Source: JANQQN01 sp964519665 | GTDB taxonomy: Bacteria; Myxococcota; Kuafuiibacteriia; Kuafuiibacteriales; Kuafuiibacteriaceae | Direction: 5' to 3' | NCBI GenBank assembly: GCA_964519665.1 | Contig: CAZFIV010000017.1 | Span: 31,423-95,422, forward strand | DNA length: 64,000 bases | Part shown: piece after piece, positions 1-8,818 of the stretch | Position numbering within the stretch: position 1 is the first letter of the stretch | How the letters are laid out: each line of letters starts with the position of its first letter | Position numbers and translations under genes: made by a program | Notes under the pieces: model-generated | Told to the model about the DNA's origin: nothing | Databases searched by the model: none | The model's input: only the letters and a program-made list of their open reading frames with translations

Positions 1-477
1 GGTATCGACATGTCGCTGGCGCTCATCGAAGCAGCGCACGGCCCTCTCATGGCGGCTCGGGTGGCCCGTGAGATGGTGGTTTACTTTCGGCGCAACGGTG
101 ACCACCAGCAAGAGAGCATTTTCCTGAGCTACCGGACCCACCTCAACGTCGGCGTGCATCGGGTGCAGGACTGGTTGATCGCGCATCTGCATCTGAATCC
201 CAACCTCGACGACCTCGCCGCGGTGGCTCGTATGAGTCCGCGGCACCTCACTCGGGTCTTTCGACAGGCCACCGGCATTACGCTGAAAACGTTTGCGATG
301 CGCCTGAGCCTCGAACGGGCAGCGCAGCTGCTGCTCGATCCCGCCGAGACCGTGGAGAGCGTGGCCCATCAATGCGGCTATCAGGATGCCCGGCAGCTTC
401 GGCGAATCTTCAAGAAACACTTTGGCTCGACCCCGTCCGCATGGCAGCGCCAGAAGGGGGTGCGGAGAGCTTCATGA
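1..477 (+). CDS. GlxA-type AraC family transcriptional regulator, C-terminal part (5' truncated by window edge)
   Basis: The reading frame is open from base 1, so the start lies outside the window. The visible 158 residues begin with the short helical stretch (GIDMSLALIEAAHG...VAREMVVYFRR) that ends the DJ-1/PfpI-like domain in GlxA-type regulators. An AraC/XylS double helix-turn-helix follows, with the first HTH around LDDLAAVARMSPRHLTRVFR and the second around ESVAHQCGYQDARQLRRIFKKHFG, ending in the usual P-x-x-x-R/Q tail. Such proteins bind DNA as transcription activators, and the missing N-terminus would hold the sensory amidase-like domain. The target genes cannot be inferred, and the following lipoprotein gene is 68 bp away. 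Confidence 0.85.
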   Translation, partial: GIDMSLALIEAAHGPLMAARVAREMVVYFRRNGDHQQESIFLSYRTHLNVGVHRVQDWLIAHLHLNPNLDDLAAVARMSPRHLTRVFRQATGITLKTFAMRLSLERAAQLLLDPAETVESVAHQCGYQDARQLRRIFKKHFGSTPSAWQRQKGVRRAS

Positions 478-545
478 CCGCCTCTTCTCTGAAGTTTCGC
501 TCGCGACGACTTGGGGGGCCTCGGCAAGCGCGCTAAGCTCAGGGC

Positions 546-968
546 ATGACGTTCGCCCTCAGAGGTCTCGCGGCGGCGGCGGTGATCATGATGGCGTCGG
601 GTCTGGGGCTCGGGGGATGCGGCGAGGACCCTGCGCTGCGACCGATGAGCGTCGATGTCCAGGGGCTGTCGGCGCTGGCCGAGCGCCTGGTGGTGGTGTT
701 CGTGACCGGCGATGATGCGCCCCTTTGTACCCAGGTGAGTCTCGACAACGTGACGACCTACATCGGTGAAGTCGAGCTGGTCTGGGAGCGCGCGTCGAAC
801 GCCGATCGCTTCCTGGAGGCGGGCAACTTCGAAACGGATCAGTTGACCGTCCTCGCGTACACCGAAGACGCGGGAGGCGCCGTCATCCAGGTTGGCTGCC
901 GACAGGTCGACTACCTCGACATCGAGTCACCCGAAGTCGAAGTCACGTTGTCCGTGGTCATGCTGTGA
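546..968 (+). CDS. Small lipoprotein of unknown function
   Basis: The 140-residue product starts with a hydrophobic segment ending in a lipobox, Leu22-Gly23-Gly24-Cys25, followed by Gly-Glu-Asp. Signal peptidase II cleavage and lipidation at Cys25 are expected, and the acidic +2/+3 residues do not strongly predict the final membrane. The mature part of about 115 residues contains two further cysteines (in LCTQV and VGCRQ) that may form a disulfide, and it is rich in beta-prone stretches. No known domain is recognised. A GC-rich hairpin without a T-run (CCGACCG at 970-976 against CGGTCGG at 986-992) follows the stop codon. Confidence 0.65.
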   Translation: MTFALRGLAAAAVIMMASGLGLGGCGEDPALRPMSVDVQGLSALAERLVVVFVTGDDAPLCTQVSLDNVTTYIGEVELVWERASNADRFLEAGNFETDQLTVLAYTEDAGGAVIQVGCRQVDYLDIESPEVEVTLSVVML

Positions 969-1060
969 TCCGACCGACGCGCGGCCGGTCGGCAGAAATC
1001 GGCGATATGTGACTTTGGTTACAAACGCTCCGCGTCTCCAAGTCGTAATCGTTTCGGGGC

Positions 1061-1468
1061 ATGAATGAACTCTACTGGCTCTCGCTGACCATCGCTTTTA
1101 CGGCCCTGCTGTGGCTGCCCTACGTCCTCAACTCCTTCGCGGTTCGAGGCATCGTCGATACCATGGGCTACGCCGACGACCTGGCGCCCCTGAGCCCATG
1201 GGCCGTTCGCGCCAAGAAAGCTCACTACAATGCGATCGAGAACCTCGTTCTCTTCGGCGCCACGATCATCGCTTACAACCTGGTCACCAAAGGCGATGGC
1301 GACCCTACGGTCGCGACGGCGGCCATGGTTTACTTCGTGGCTCGCGTCGCCCATTACGTCGTGTACGCGGCGAAGGTGCCTCTGCTTCGTACCGTCACGT
1401 TCATCGCGGCGTGGGGAGCTCAGCTTTACGCGGTGTACCTGCTGATCATGGCGCTGCAGGCCAGCTGA
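1061..1468 (+). CDS. MAPEG family membrane protein
   Basis: This 135-residue protein has four predicted membrane helices and the MAPEG layout: an N-terminal helix, then a soluble loop with R-A-x-x-A-H-x-N-x-x-E (residues about 50-60, RAKKAHYNAIENL), then three helices including the A-R-V-A-H-Y motif. Eukaryotic members are glutathione-dependent eicosanoid enzymes. Bacterial short members are mostly uncharacterised integral membrane proteins. The E-N pair in the first loop matches the glutathione-contacting region of the family. It is a single gene, convergent with the PP2C gene downstream. Confidence 0.85.
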   Translation: MNELYWLSLTIAFTALLWLPYVLNSFAVRGIVDTMGYADDLAPLSPWAVRAKKAHYNAIENLVLFGATIIAYNLVTKGDGDPTVATAAMVYFVARVAHYVVYAAKVPLLRTVTFIAAWGAQLYAVYLLIMALQAS

Positions 1469-1482
1469 TCGTTTCCGGCGAA

Positions 1483-1508
1483 AGCGGCGGCCCCGGTTCG
1501 CCGCCGCT
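1483..1508. terminator. Hairpin between convergent genes
   Basis: An 8-bp perfect inverted repeat (AGCGGCGG at 1483-1490, CCGCCGCT at 1501-1508) with a 10-nt loop sits between the ends of the MAPEG gene and the convergent PP2C gene, touching the latter's stop codon. There is no T-run on either side, so intrinsic termination is only inferred from position and stem strength. Confidence 0.4.
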
Positions 1509-2272
1509 CACTCTCCCATAAACTGCACCAAGACGCAGGTGATGTTATCAGTGCCGCCGTTTTCGTTGGCGGTCTGCACTAGCTGTTCACAGGCCGCCTC
1601 GAGGCTGCCCGCCGACAAGATGATGTCGAGGATATGGTCATTGTTGACCATGCCCGAGAGGCCGTCCGAGCAGAGCAGGTAGTAGTCGCCGATCTTCGGA
1701 TCGAGGCGGTTGACGTCGACCTGCACGGTGTCCTTCATGCCCAGCGCTCGCACGATCACGTTTTTGTGCGGGAAATTCTCGATCTCCTCGGGCGTCAATT
1801 TGTTCGCTTTAATGTAGTCGTTGAGGAGGGAGTGGTCATCGGTGATCTGCTCGATCCGGCCGTCGCGGATCCGGTAACCACGGGAGTCTCCTACGTGTCC
1901 GAGGTATGCACCACCTTGCGTAAAGAACGCGGTCACGATGGTAGTGCCCATACCCTTGAATCGGGCCTCGCGGGCCGCGGCCTCATAGATTCGCTGGTTC
2001 GAGAACTTGATCGCGGCGACCAACCGGTTTTCGTCGTATCGGAGGTTCTTTTCTTCCTTGAAGGGCCATGTGACCTCTTCGTCTCGGGTGGTCATCCGGA
2101 AGAAGCTCATGATCGTTTCGACCGCCATCTGGCTGGCGACCTCGCCGGAGGCATGTCCGCCCATGCCGTCGGCGACCAGGTAGAGGCTCTCTTCGGGCAG
2201 CAACGCGAGGTTGTCTTCATTGTGCGTGCGCCTCATGCCCACATGGGTCAGGCCGGCGTACCTCAGCTTCAT
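1508..2272 (-). CDS. PP2C-family Ser/Thr protein phosphatase (Stp1/PrpC-like)
   Basis: The 254-residue protein carries the full PP2C motif set: R-x-x-N-E-D near residue 15, VADGMGGHASGE, GTT at motif V, GDSR, CSDGLSG, and the C-terminal G-G-x-D-N-I-T. The acidic residues that bind the two metal ions are present, so it should dephosphorylate Ser/Thr-phosphoproteins in the cytoplasm. The start at 2272 (MKLRYAGLTHVG) is chosen because the fold begins there. The frame stays open upstream, but the upstream sequence is low-complexity and overlaps the neighbouring gene. It is the last gene of a leftward group with a nucleotidyltransferase and a PEGA Ser/Thr kinase, whose phosphorylation it probably reverses. 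Confidence 0.92.
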   Translation of the reverse strand: MKLRYAGLTHVGMRRTHNEDNLALLPEESLYLVADGMGGHASGEVASQMAVETIMSFFRMTTRDEEVTWPFKEEKNLRYDENRLVAAIKFSNQRIYEAAAREARFKGMGTTIVTAFFTQGGAYLGHVGDSRGYRIRDGRIEQITDDHSLLNDYIKANKLTPEEIENFPHKNVIVRALGMKDTVQVDVNRLDPKIGDYYLLCSDGLSGMVNNDHILDIILSAGSLEAACEQLVQTANENGGTDNITCVLVQFMGE

Positions 2273-2309
2273 CAAACCGCGGGGATCGTTTCCGCGGCTG
2301 GGGTGGGAG

Positions 2310-3281
2310 TCAAGAACGCAACGATCCGACCGCCGAGGAGTCCATGGGGACCCGGACCCGGTCGCCCCAGATCTCGCCGCGCTCCAGCTCCTGGACCAGC
2401 TCCCGGCGGACGACGACGCAGTCGGTCGCCGTCTCGCCGGGCTCGATGGTGACCCCCTCGGCAACGATGGCGCGCTCGACGGTGGCCCCGTCACCGATGA
2501 CCGCCCCCGCCCATAAGACCGTTCGGTCGACCCGAGCCGTCGGCGAGACCATCGCGGTCGCGTCTCGGCACACCCGGGGCGCCATTTCCTCGTCCGCGGC
2601 CCGCTGGTGCAGCGCCCAATAGCGCTCCGGCGTTGAAAACTCCCACCAGCGACCCTCGTCGGCGACGTGCGCGTGCACCCCCCCGGCGGCGATCACCGGC
2701 GGATAGACGTGGCGAATAGTGTCCGAGAACACCGGCTCCATCCGCTGCAATACCGCGGGCGAGACGACGTGAATGCCGGTGAACAGGTAGGGATTCGGAC
2801 CTTCGGGTACCCGCCCCTCCCCGAAACCGGTGACCCGCCCCGCGTCGACCAGCACCTCCCGGAAGTGGGCCCGATCCTTGTTGAGGCGAAGCGCCATCGT
2901 TACTTCCGCTCCCGAGGCTCGGTGGGCGGTCATGACGCGGGCGAAGTCGATCTCCGTATAGAGCTTGCCGTTGACGATCAGGGTGTCTTGGTCTGGATCG
3001 AGGAGCCCGCGGTCGCGGGCGGCGGCCGGACCGCCGGCGGTGCCTAGGATCTCGGGCTCGTGGCTGAAACGAACGCCGGGGTGGTCACCGAGGGCGGCAT
3101 GGATCGAGTTGGCTTGGTGGTGGGTGTTGACCACGATGCGGTCGTAGCCGCACCGCCGGAGCCGCTCGACCAGGCCGGCGATGAGCGGGCGCCCCAAGAA
3201 TGGCACCGCAGGTTTCGCGCGGTCGACGGTCAGCGGCCACAGGCGCGTACCAAAGCCGGCCGCAAGCAGGATGACTTGCAC
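2310..3281 (-). CDS. Sugar-phosphate nucleotidyltransferase (mannose-1-phosphate guanylyltransferase-like)
   Basis: The 323-residue protein opens with the nucleotidyltransferase signature LLAAGFGTRLWPLT and a Lys-Pro-Ala-Val-Pro motif, forming a Rossmann-like catalytic domain to about residue 225. A left-handed beta-helix-like C-terminal segment follows (hexapeptide style: VSPTARVDRTVLWAGAVIGDGATVERAIV). The family joins NTP and a sugar-1-phosphate to make NDP-sugars for polysaccharide or cell-wall glycans. The exact sugar is uncertain, and GDP-mannose or dTDP-glucose types are equally possible. It starts with GTG, one base after the stop of the upstream kinase, so the two are almost certainly co-transcribed and translationally coupled. 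Confidence 0.85.
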   Translation of the reverse strand: MQVILLAAGFGTRLWPLTVDRAKPAVPFLGRPLIAGLVERLRRCGYDRIVVNTHHQANSIHAALGDHPGVRFSHEPEILGTAGGPAAARDRGLLDPDQDTLIVNGKLYTEIDFARVMTAHRASGAEVTMALRLNKDRAHFREVLVDAGRVTGFGEGRVPEGPNPYLFTGIHVVSPAVLQRMEPVFSDTIRHVYPPVIAAGGVHAHVADEGRWWEFSTPERYWALHQRAADEEMAPRVCRDATAMVSPTARVDRTVLWAGAVIGDGATVERAIVAEGVTIEPGETATDCVVVRRELVQELERGEIWGDRVRVPMDSSAVGSLRS

Positions 3282-3282
3282 T

Positions 3283-5946
3283 TTAGTTCTCCAATTCGGC
3301 CTTGAGCAGGATCTGCTCCCGGAAGACGTCCAGTTTGCTGCGGGCGTCGATCAGCGCTTCTTCGCGTCGGTGCAGCTCGCTGCGGACCAAGTCGACGTAG
3401 CGCTGCGCCTCGGCGACCGGCCCGATGAGCGGCGATGACCTCGATTCTAGATTCTCGAGCCGCCGTCGAGCGCGGCCGAGCTGCCCCTGAAGCTTCTTGA
3501 CGTCGGATTCGAGGCGGTTGACCTCGCTCTGGAGGCCGCGGGCCGTCGCCCGTTCCTGCCGATTCATCGGCATCTGCATGAAGGGCAGATATTCGAGGTT
3601 GGCAATGATCTCGTCGCCGGAGCGTGAGCGCACCCGGCGGCTCCAGGTTCGGAAGCCGGGCTTCTTGACGGTCACCCGGAATCGGCGCCCGCTCGGCACC
3701 CGAAGGTCGTACAACGGGGTTCGGCCGCGAGGCTGGCGGTCGATGAGGACTTCGCCGCCAGGAGGCTCCGACAGGATCACGACCGTGGTCGCCGGCTCGA
3801 GCTCGATCTTGCGCTCCGCGGGGGTCTCGCCCTTCGGGTCGAGCAGCAACCTGTGGGGCAGGTAGCCTTCCTGCTCCAGGGTCACGGTTGCCGTATCACC
3901 GAACGGAATCGGCTCGAGCGTGAGCGGCGTTACATTCGAGAGTCGCTTTCCGTTGACCGTGACCACGGCTCCGACCGGTTCGGTGACGATGGAAAAGACC
4001 CGCCCCGGTCGAAGCGTGAAGTTGGCGCTTGTCTGTCCGCTCTGCACGGGGATCGTCAGCGTGATGTCCCGGGGCACCGACAGATGCTCGGGCAGCTGCA
4101 CCGACACGTGCAGCGGTCGGCCGATCGCCAGGTTCGATAAGGTTTGGGGGGTGGTCTTGCCCGTATCCCGCCGGTTGAGGAAGATCCGAGCGTCGGGCGG
4201 CTGGGACGTGACGGTCAGCTTGCCCGTCTTGGGGAGGGCCGTCGGCCCCGGGTTCCGATTCCCGCCCGAGAAGAGCGAAACGACGATCAGTCCGACGACC
4301 ACCATCAGAATGCCGGCCAGCGCGAGCGGAAGGACGGCAGGTGTCTCCCGCCGCCGACGGGCGGGTGGCGGCGACTCTTGGGCCGCGGCGGGGTTGCCTC
4401 GTAAATGGTCGAGGACCCGCTCCAGATACGGGTCGTGGACCGGATCGCCAGCCGAGGTTGGGGTGTGCAGAGCCGTCCGATGTCCGGGGTTCGCGGGCCG
4501 AGGCTGCGAGGGGGGCAGGGCGGGCGCACCGAGGACGCTCCTCGGTCGGGCGGCGGTCGCACTGAAAAGGTCGGCCGCGCGGCCCTGCTTGACCTCCTCG
4601 GACTCTTCAGCGCCGAAGTACTGCATCGCCTCCATGGTGGCGCTGCGCGACACCAGTTGCAGTTGGGGCTGCTCTTCGGGGAGAAACTGCTTCGGCCAGC
4701 CGTGCTCGTAGACGTGGCCGGTCCCTTCTTCGCGGGGATGGGGAGCGGCGGCGGCCCAGGCCGTGCGGACGTCGCCTTCGGCCGCTTCGGCGGGCTCCGA
4801 GGGGCTAAACGGAAGATGCCCGTCCGTCGGGTCGTTCCGGAAACCCGCGCCGTACGAGGCGGGTGGGGCACCCGCCGACGCGGCCGAAACTCCGGTCGAC
4901 GGATGAACCGGTGGTGGCGTCGCGGATGAGCTCGGCGGGGGGGGGCGGATCGGTGGTTGTGGGGACGGCGACCGCGACGTCGCAGAGATCAACGCCGCCC
5001 CGAGCGTGTCGTCCGGCAGGTATTTGGCGAATACCTGCTGGAGGAATTGCTCGAGCGGCTGACCGGCGATGTGCCCGCTCATAGCGCCTCGCAGCTCGGT
5101 GGCCGCTTGCGCGGCGGTAGCGGGTCGTTGATTCGGGTCGAGCGCGCATAGCCGTTGGGCGACGCTTTCAAGGTCGCGGGGCGCTTCCGGTCGGTAGGCG
5201 AACAGGTGTCGGATACGGTCCGCGATGCCCAGGACGCCGGTCGTCCGCTCGTTGGGCCGCTCGTGGTTGGCCATCACCCGCCGAGCCGAGATGAGCTCGG
5301 TGAGCAAGATACCCACGGAGAACAGGTCGGCTCGGCGGTCGGTCGTGTCGCCCATCGCTTGCTCGGGCGCCATGTAACCCGGCTTGCCCTTGGGGGGCTC
5401 TCCGGCCTGGGTGTAGGTCGCGCGAGCTTCGTGCCGAGCGATGCCGAAGTCGGCGAGTTTGACGCCACCTTGCCGCGAAAGAAGCGTGTTCTGCGGGCTG
5501 ACATCGCGATGAACGAGCCGCAACGGCCGCCCGTCGAGGTCGATGAGCTCGTGCGCGTACTGCAGGGCGTCCAGCAGCTTCAAGCATATGTCGACGGCGG
5601 GCTGAACCGGCAGCCAGCGCTTCTTCAACGCGAGGGTTCGGCAAAAGTGCGCCAGATTCACGCCATCGATCAATTCGAGCGCCATGTACGGCGTGGCGTC
5701 GACCGACCCGTAGTCGAAGGTCTGCACGATGTTCGGGTGATTGAGGAGGGCGGTGATGCGGGCCTCTTCCAGAAACATCTGGCGCATGGCTTCGTGGCCC
5801 TGGATCTCGGGCATGATCCGCTTCAGGACGCACGGCTTCACGAAGCCGTCGGGGCCCAGCTGGCGCGCGAGGTGGACGAAGGCCATCCCGCCCGCGCCCA
5901 CCAGTTTGATGAGCTCGTACCGCCCGAACGATTCGGCCGCTCCCAT
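3283..5946 (-). CDS. Ser/Thr protein kinase with transmembrane segment and PEGA domains
   Basis: The 887-residue protein has an N-terminal kinase domain (about residues 8-280): glycine loop LVGAGGMAFV, catalytic HRDVSPQN, DFG, and GYMAPEQ in the activation segment. Residues about 300-530 form a Pro/Ser/Ala-rich linker ending in RRRR. A single membrane helix (LPLALAGILMVVVGLIVVSLF) follows, then about three PEGA repeats (e.g. GKLTVTSQPPDARIFLNRRDTG and VVILSEPPGGEVLIDRQPRG) and a C-terminal coiled coil (EVNRLESDVKKLQGQLGRARRRLENLE). Start 5946 (MGAAESFGRYELIKLVG) is preferred because the kinase fold begins seven residues later. PEGA domains are extracytoplasmic sensor or wall-binding modules in many myxobacterial kinases. 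The HRDVSPQN variant replaces the usual HRDLKPxN Lys-Pro but is common in this clade. Confidence 0.93.
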   Translation of the reverse strand: MGAAESFGRYELIKLVGAGGMAFVHLARQLGPDGFVKPCVLKRIMPEIQGHEAMRQMFLEEARITALLNHPNIVQTFDYGSVDATPYMALELIDGVNLAHFCRTLALKKRWLPVQPAVDICLKLLDALQYAHELIDLDGRPLRLVHRDVSPQNTLLSRQGGVKLADFGIARHEARATYTQAGEPPKGKPGYMAPEQAMGDTTDRRADLFSVGILLTELISARRVMANHERPNERTTGVLGIADRIRHLFAYRPEAPRDLESVAQRLCALDPNQRPATAAQAATELRGAMSGHIAGQPLEQFLQQVFAKYLPDDTLGAALISATSRSPSPQPPIRPPPPSSSATPPPVHPSTGVSAASAGAPPASYGAGFRNDPTDGHLPFSPSEPAEAAEGDVRTAWAAAAPHPREEGTGHVYEHGWPKQFLPEEQPQLQLVSRSATMEAMQYFGAEESEEVKQGRAADLFSATAARPRSVLGAPALPPSQPRPANPGHRTALHTPTSAGDPVHDPYLERVLDHLRGNPAAAQESPPPARRRRETPAVLPLALAGILMVVVGLIVVSLFSGGNRNPGPTALPKTGKLTVTSQPPDARIFLNRRDTGKTTPQTLSNLAIGRPLHVSVQLPEHLSVPRDITLTIPVQSGQTSANFTLRPGRVFSIVTEPVGAVVTVNGKRLSNVTPLTLEPIPFGDTATVTLEQEGYLPHRLLLDPKGETPAERKIELEPATTVVILSEPPGGEVLIDRQPRGRTPLYDLRVPSGRRFRVTVKKPGFRTWSRRVRSRSGDEIIANLEYLPFMQMPMNRQERATARGLQSEVNRLESDVKKLQGQLGRARRRLENLESRSSPLIGPVAEAQRYVDLVRSELHRREEALIDARSKLDVFREQILLKAELEN

Positions 5947-6095
5947 CGGGCCGATACGTAACGCGTCGCGGGGACAAGGGAAAGTGATCGACCAGCTCCA
6001 AAAAAAACTCGGGGGGTCGACAACTGGAATGAGACTCCTTTGACCGTACCGCGGATCACCGAGGGTCGCCGAAGACGGCCGGCAGGTTGTAGACA

Positions 6096-6752
6096 ATGAG
6101 CAGCATGCCTCGACGGTGGTTCAGTCGGCCCGCAGCTGGTGGGCACCCGTCCGATCAGCTCGGAGAGGAGCTGCTTCGGCGCTGGCGCCGCGGAGATGAG
6201 CGCGCCTTTGCGGATATCTTCAAGACGTACCGGGGGCTCGTGTATGGGGTCCTGAGGCACCTGCTGTCGAATGATCCTGATCTCGAGGACGCGGTGCAGA
6301 CGGCCTTCTTGGAGGTTTTTCGGTCTCTCGAGAGCTTTGAAGGGCGTTCGAAGCTTTCGAGTTGGATCGCGCGGATCGCCCTTCATGTCGGGTATCACCA
6401 TCTGCGCCGACAACGAAGCCGGCCGGGCGACTACTCGGCCGAGTCCGGCGTCCCCGAGCGGGCTGATGGGCGTCCGGACGCCGACCCGGAGACCGCCGCT
6501 CGGCGCTCGGAGGCGATCCGCCGGGTCCATGAAATTCTGGCCGCTTTGCCCCCGAAGAAGCGGACTGTGTTCATCCTCAACGACCTCCAGGGCATGCCCC
6601 AGGAGGATGTGGCCGAGGTCGTCAACGCGAGCCTGGCCACGGTTCGAACCCGGCTGTTTTACGCTCGAAAAGAGTTCTGGAAGCGGGCCGCCAAAGATCC
6701 GGTTCTCAGCGACCTGGTCGACGAACCGATGGTGCTCGAGACCAAAGCTTGA
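6096..6752 (+). CDS. RNA polymerase sigma factor, ECF (RpoE-like) family
   Basis: The 218-residue protein contains sigma region 2 (FADIFKTYRGLVYGVLRHLL...DLEDAVQTAFLEVFRSL) and region 4 (RVHEILAALPPKKRTVFILNDLQGMPQEDVAEVV...TVRTRLFYARKEF), the two-domain arrangement of ECF sigmas. It directs core RNA polymerase to dedicated promoters. It is divergent from the PEGA kinase, with 149 bp between the starts. No anti-sigma factor is recognisable beside it: the next gene encodes an MltG-like transglycosylase. Control could therefore be through the adjacent kinase, which is an inference. Confidence 0.93.
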   Translation: MSSMPRRWFSRPAAGGHPSDQLGEELLRRWRRGDERAFADIFKTYRGLVYGVLRHLLSNDPDLEDAVQTAFLEVFRSLESFEGRSKLSSWIARIALHVGYHHLRRQRSRPGDYSAESGVPERADGRPDADPETAARRSEAIRRVHEILAALPPKKRTVFILNDLQGMPQEDVAEVVNASLATVRTRLFYARKEFWKRAAKDPVLSDLVDEPMVLETKA

Positions 6753-6794
6753 CGCTCCGGAGGGAACCGACAAGCATCCAACTTCGGAGTCAAT

Positions 6795-7916
6795 GTGCGC
6801 TACGCCATTCTATCCGTCGCCACGGTGACAATCATCGGCGTCGCTTTGGGCTTGTCTGTTTGGGACCGGTTCACCGCCGCGCTACGGGAGCCGGCCGGCA
6901 CGAGCGCCTTACCCGTGGTGGTGATCCTCGAAGAGGGAGACACTCTCGAGACCGTGCTGCCTCGTCTCGTCGAACGCGAAGTGGTCCGCAATCCCGACCT
7001 CGTCCGCCGGTACATCCGTGACTTTCACGAAGCCAAGCAGCTGATTCCGGGGGAGTACGCGGTCACGCGATCGATGGGGGCGGCCGAAGTCATCGCCCAC
7101 CTCGAATCCGGTCGGGTGATGAAGCGACCGGTGAATATTCCGGAAGGGGCGACCCTCCGCTCGGTGGCCAAGATCCTCGAAAAGGCCGAGATCGTGCAGC
7201 AGCGGCCGTTCCTTGCCGCGGGTCGCGACCGGGCGCTGCTGGGTCGGCTGGGCGTGCCCGGGCCGACCGCCGAAGGATATCTGCTGCCCGAGGTCTACTC
7301 CTTCGCTCGCAACACGCCGGCCGAAACGGTCGTCGAAGTGATGGTCTCCGCGTTCATCGCGTCGTTTCAGCGGAGTGTGGGCGACGAGACCAACGGTCTG
7401 ACCCACCACGAGGTGGTCACCCTCGCATCGCTCATCGAGCTTGCGCCGTACCCCCGGTCCGAGCGCCGAGCGTTGTCCGCGATGGTCCGAAATCGGCTTC
7501 GGGCGGGAATTCCGCTCCACATGGAGGCGGTCACGGCGTACGCCGAGAATGCGGACCCATCGGTCCGCGCGAAGTTCGACACGTTTTCGAGGCCCGGCTT
7601 GCCGGCCGGCCCGATCTGCAGCCCGGGCACCTCCGCGATCCTCGCCGCCGCGAATCCGGGGACCTCCCGCGCGTTGTATGCGGTGACCCGCAACGATGGC
7701 TCCCACGTGTTTTGTGATGACCTCGACTGCTTTTATGAGATGTCGCAGAAATTCGGACGACCACTTCCGCGCCGGTTGCCCTTGCCGGTCCCGGAGGGGC
7801 CGCAAGGTCCCGTCTTGACACCGGTGCCCGTCGAGCCCCTCGACGAACCGGAGCCGGATCGCCCGGCCCCGGTCGAACCACCGGGGTTCGAAGAGGCTCC
7901 GCTCGAGATTCCGTGA
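6795..7916 (+). CDS. mltG: Endolytic transglycosylase MltG-like (divergent YceG family)
   Basis: The 373-residue protein (GTG start) has one N-terminal membrane anchor, a LysM-like region (VVILEEGDTLETVLPRL...), and the YceG core. The catalytic-region ASLIE keeps the expected Glu, and the motif FDTFSRPGLPAGPICSPGTSAILAAANP matches the family's Y-N-T-Y...GLPPGPIxNPG signature. The segment that is usually LQTDPTVxYG is here LHMEAVTAYA, so the substrate groove has diverged. MltG cuts nascent glycan strands and sets their length. The C-terminal about 50 residues are a Pro/Glu-rich tail not typical of the family. The stop overlaps the next GTG (GTGA), coupling it to the ABC transporter. Confidence 0.85.
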   Translation: MRYAILSVATVTIIGVALGLSVWDRFTAALREPAGTSALPVVVILEEGDTLETVLPRLVEREVVRNPDLVRRYIRDFHEAKQLIPGEYAVTRSMGAAEVIAHLESGRVMKRPVNIPEGATLRSVAKILEKAEIVQQRPFLAAGRDRALLGRLGVPGPTAEGYLLPEVYSFARNTPAETVVEVMVSAFIASFQRSVGDETNGLTHHEVVTLASLIELAPYPRSERRALSAMVRNRLRAGIPLHMEAVTAYAENADPSVRAKFDTFSRPGLPAGPICSPGTSAILAAANPGTSRALYAVTRNDGSHVFCDDLDCFYEMSQKFGRPLPRRLPLPVPEGPQGPVLTPVPVEPLDEPEPDRPAPVEPPGFEEAPLEIP

Positions 7917-8815
7917 GCGCTGGAATTCGGGTCGAGGGCCTCGCGAAGCAGTTTCGCGGGCGGGCGACCTGGCGTCACTGGATCCGATGGCGGGCCCCGC
8001 CTCCGGTTCGCGCCATCGATCGCGTCGACCTCACGGTTCGCCCGGGCGAGCTCGTCGCGCTGTTGGGCCCGAACGGAGCCGGAAAAACCACCTTGCTCAA
8101 GGTGCTGGCGACCTTGGTTCGCCCCAGCGGCGGTCGAGCCTGGGTCGACGGTATCGACGTGGGGGCTTGCCCTCATGTGGCGCGGGGAAGGGTCGGGTAC
8201 GTGCTCGCCGATGACCGTTCGTTCTTCTGGCGCATCTCGGTCCGCGAAAACCTCCGGTTTTTTGCGGCCCTGCAAGGACTGCACGGCCGTCGGAGCCGGG
8301 ACCGGATCGATGAGTTAGCGTCGCTGGTCGGCCTCACCGATTTCGTCGATCGGCCTTTCTCGGACCTCTCGATGGGACAGCGGCAGCGGGTGGCCTTCGC
8401 GCGGGGCCTCCTGGGTGACCCGCCGGTCGTGTTGTTCGATGAAGCGACGCGGTCTTTGGATCCCGGGCGAGCCGGACGACTGCGGCGGGTGATCCGGAAT
8501 GTCCTCGTCGACGCCGGGGACAAGGCGGTCCTGTTCGCTACTCACGATCTGCAGGAGGCGCAGACGCTCGCTGACCGGGTGGTGCTCATGGTCGAGGGTC
8601 GGGTCGCCGCTGACGGCAGCTTCGAATCGCTCGCAGGCCGACTGGTCGAGATCTTCGAAGCGGAGGCGCGGGCCGAAGACGAAGCGCTGTTTCGCGCCTT
8701 TCCGGAGCTCGCCGAAGCAAGCGGAGCGAGCCCGAGCCCAGCAGCAGTATCGACGGGCTCGACATCCTTGACGCCGACGACACCTTTGGCCCGCACCGAC
8801 CCCCAGGGCGGATAA
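7913..8815 (+). CDS. ABC transporter ATP-binding protein
   Basis: The 300-residue protein has Walker A (LLGPNGAGKTT), the signature LSMGQRQR, Walker B (PPVVLFDEATRSLDP) and the switch His (FATHDLQEA), so all catalytic elements are intact. It resembles the NatA/NodI-type ATPases of ABC-2 exporters. A His-rich Trp-containing insertion (RATWRHWIRWRAPPP) precedes the first strand, as in polysaccharide/teichoate-type ATPases. It overlaps the mltG stop by four bases and is followed three bases later by its membrane partner. The export substrate is unknown. Confidence 0.93.
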   Translation: MSAGIRVEGLAKQFRGRATWRHWIRWRAPPPVRAIDRVDLTVRPGELVALLGPNGAGKTTLLKVLATLVRPSGGRAWVDGIDVGACPHVARGRVGYVLADDRSFFWRISVRENLRFFAALQGLHGRRSRDRIDELASLVGLTDFVDRPFSDLSMGQRQRVAFARGLLGDPPVVLFDEATRSLDPGRAGRLRRVIRNVLVDAGDKAVLFATHDLQEAQTLADRVVLMVEGRVAADGSFESLAGRLVEIFEAEARAEDEALFRAFPELAEASGASPSPAAVSTGSTSLTPTTPLARTDPQGG

Positions 8816-8818
8816 CTC

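Noticed and set aside
5947..6095. Autoregulatory ECF promoter (GGAAT...CGTA) in front of the sigma factor gene
   Set aside because: A GGAAT at 6026-6030 and a CGTA at 6045-6048 are present, but the 14-base spacing is shorter than the usual 16-17 and the match is too weak to annotate.
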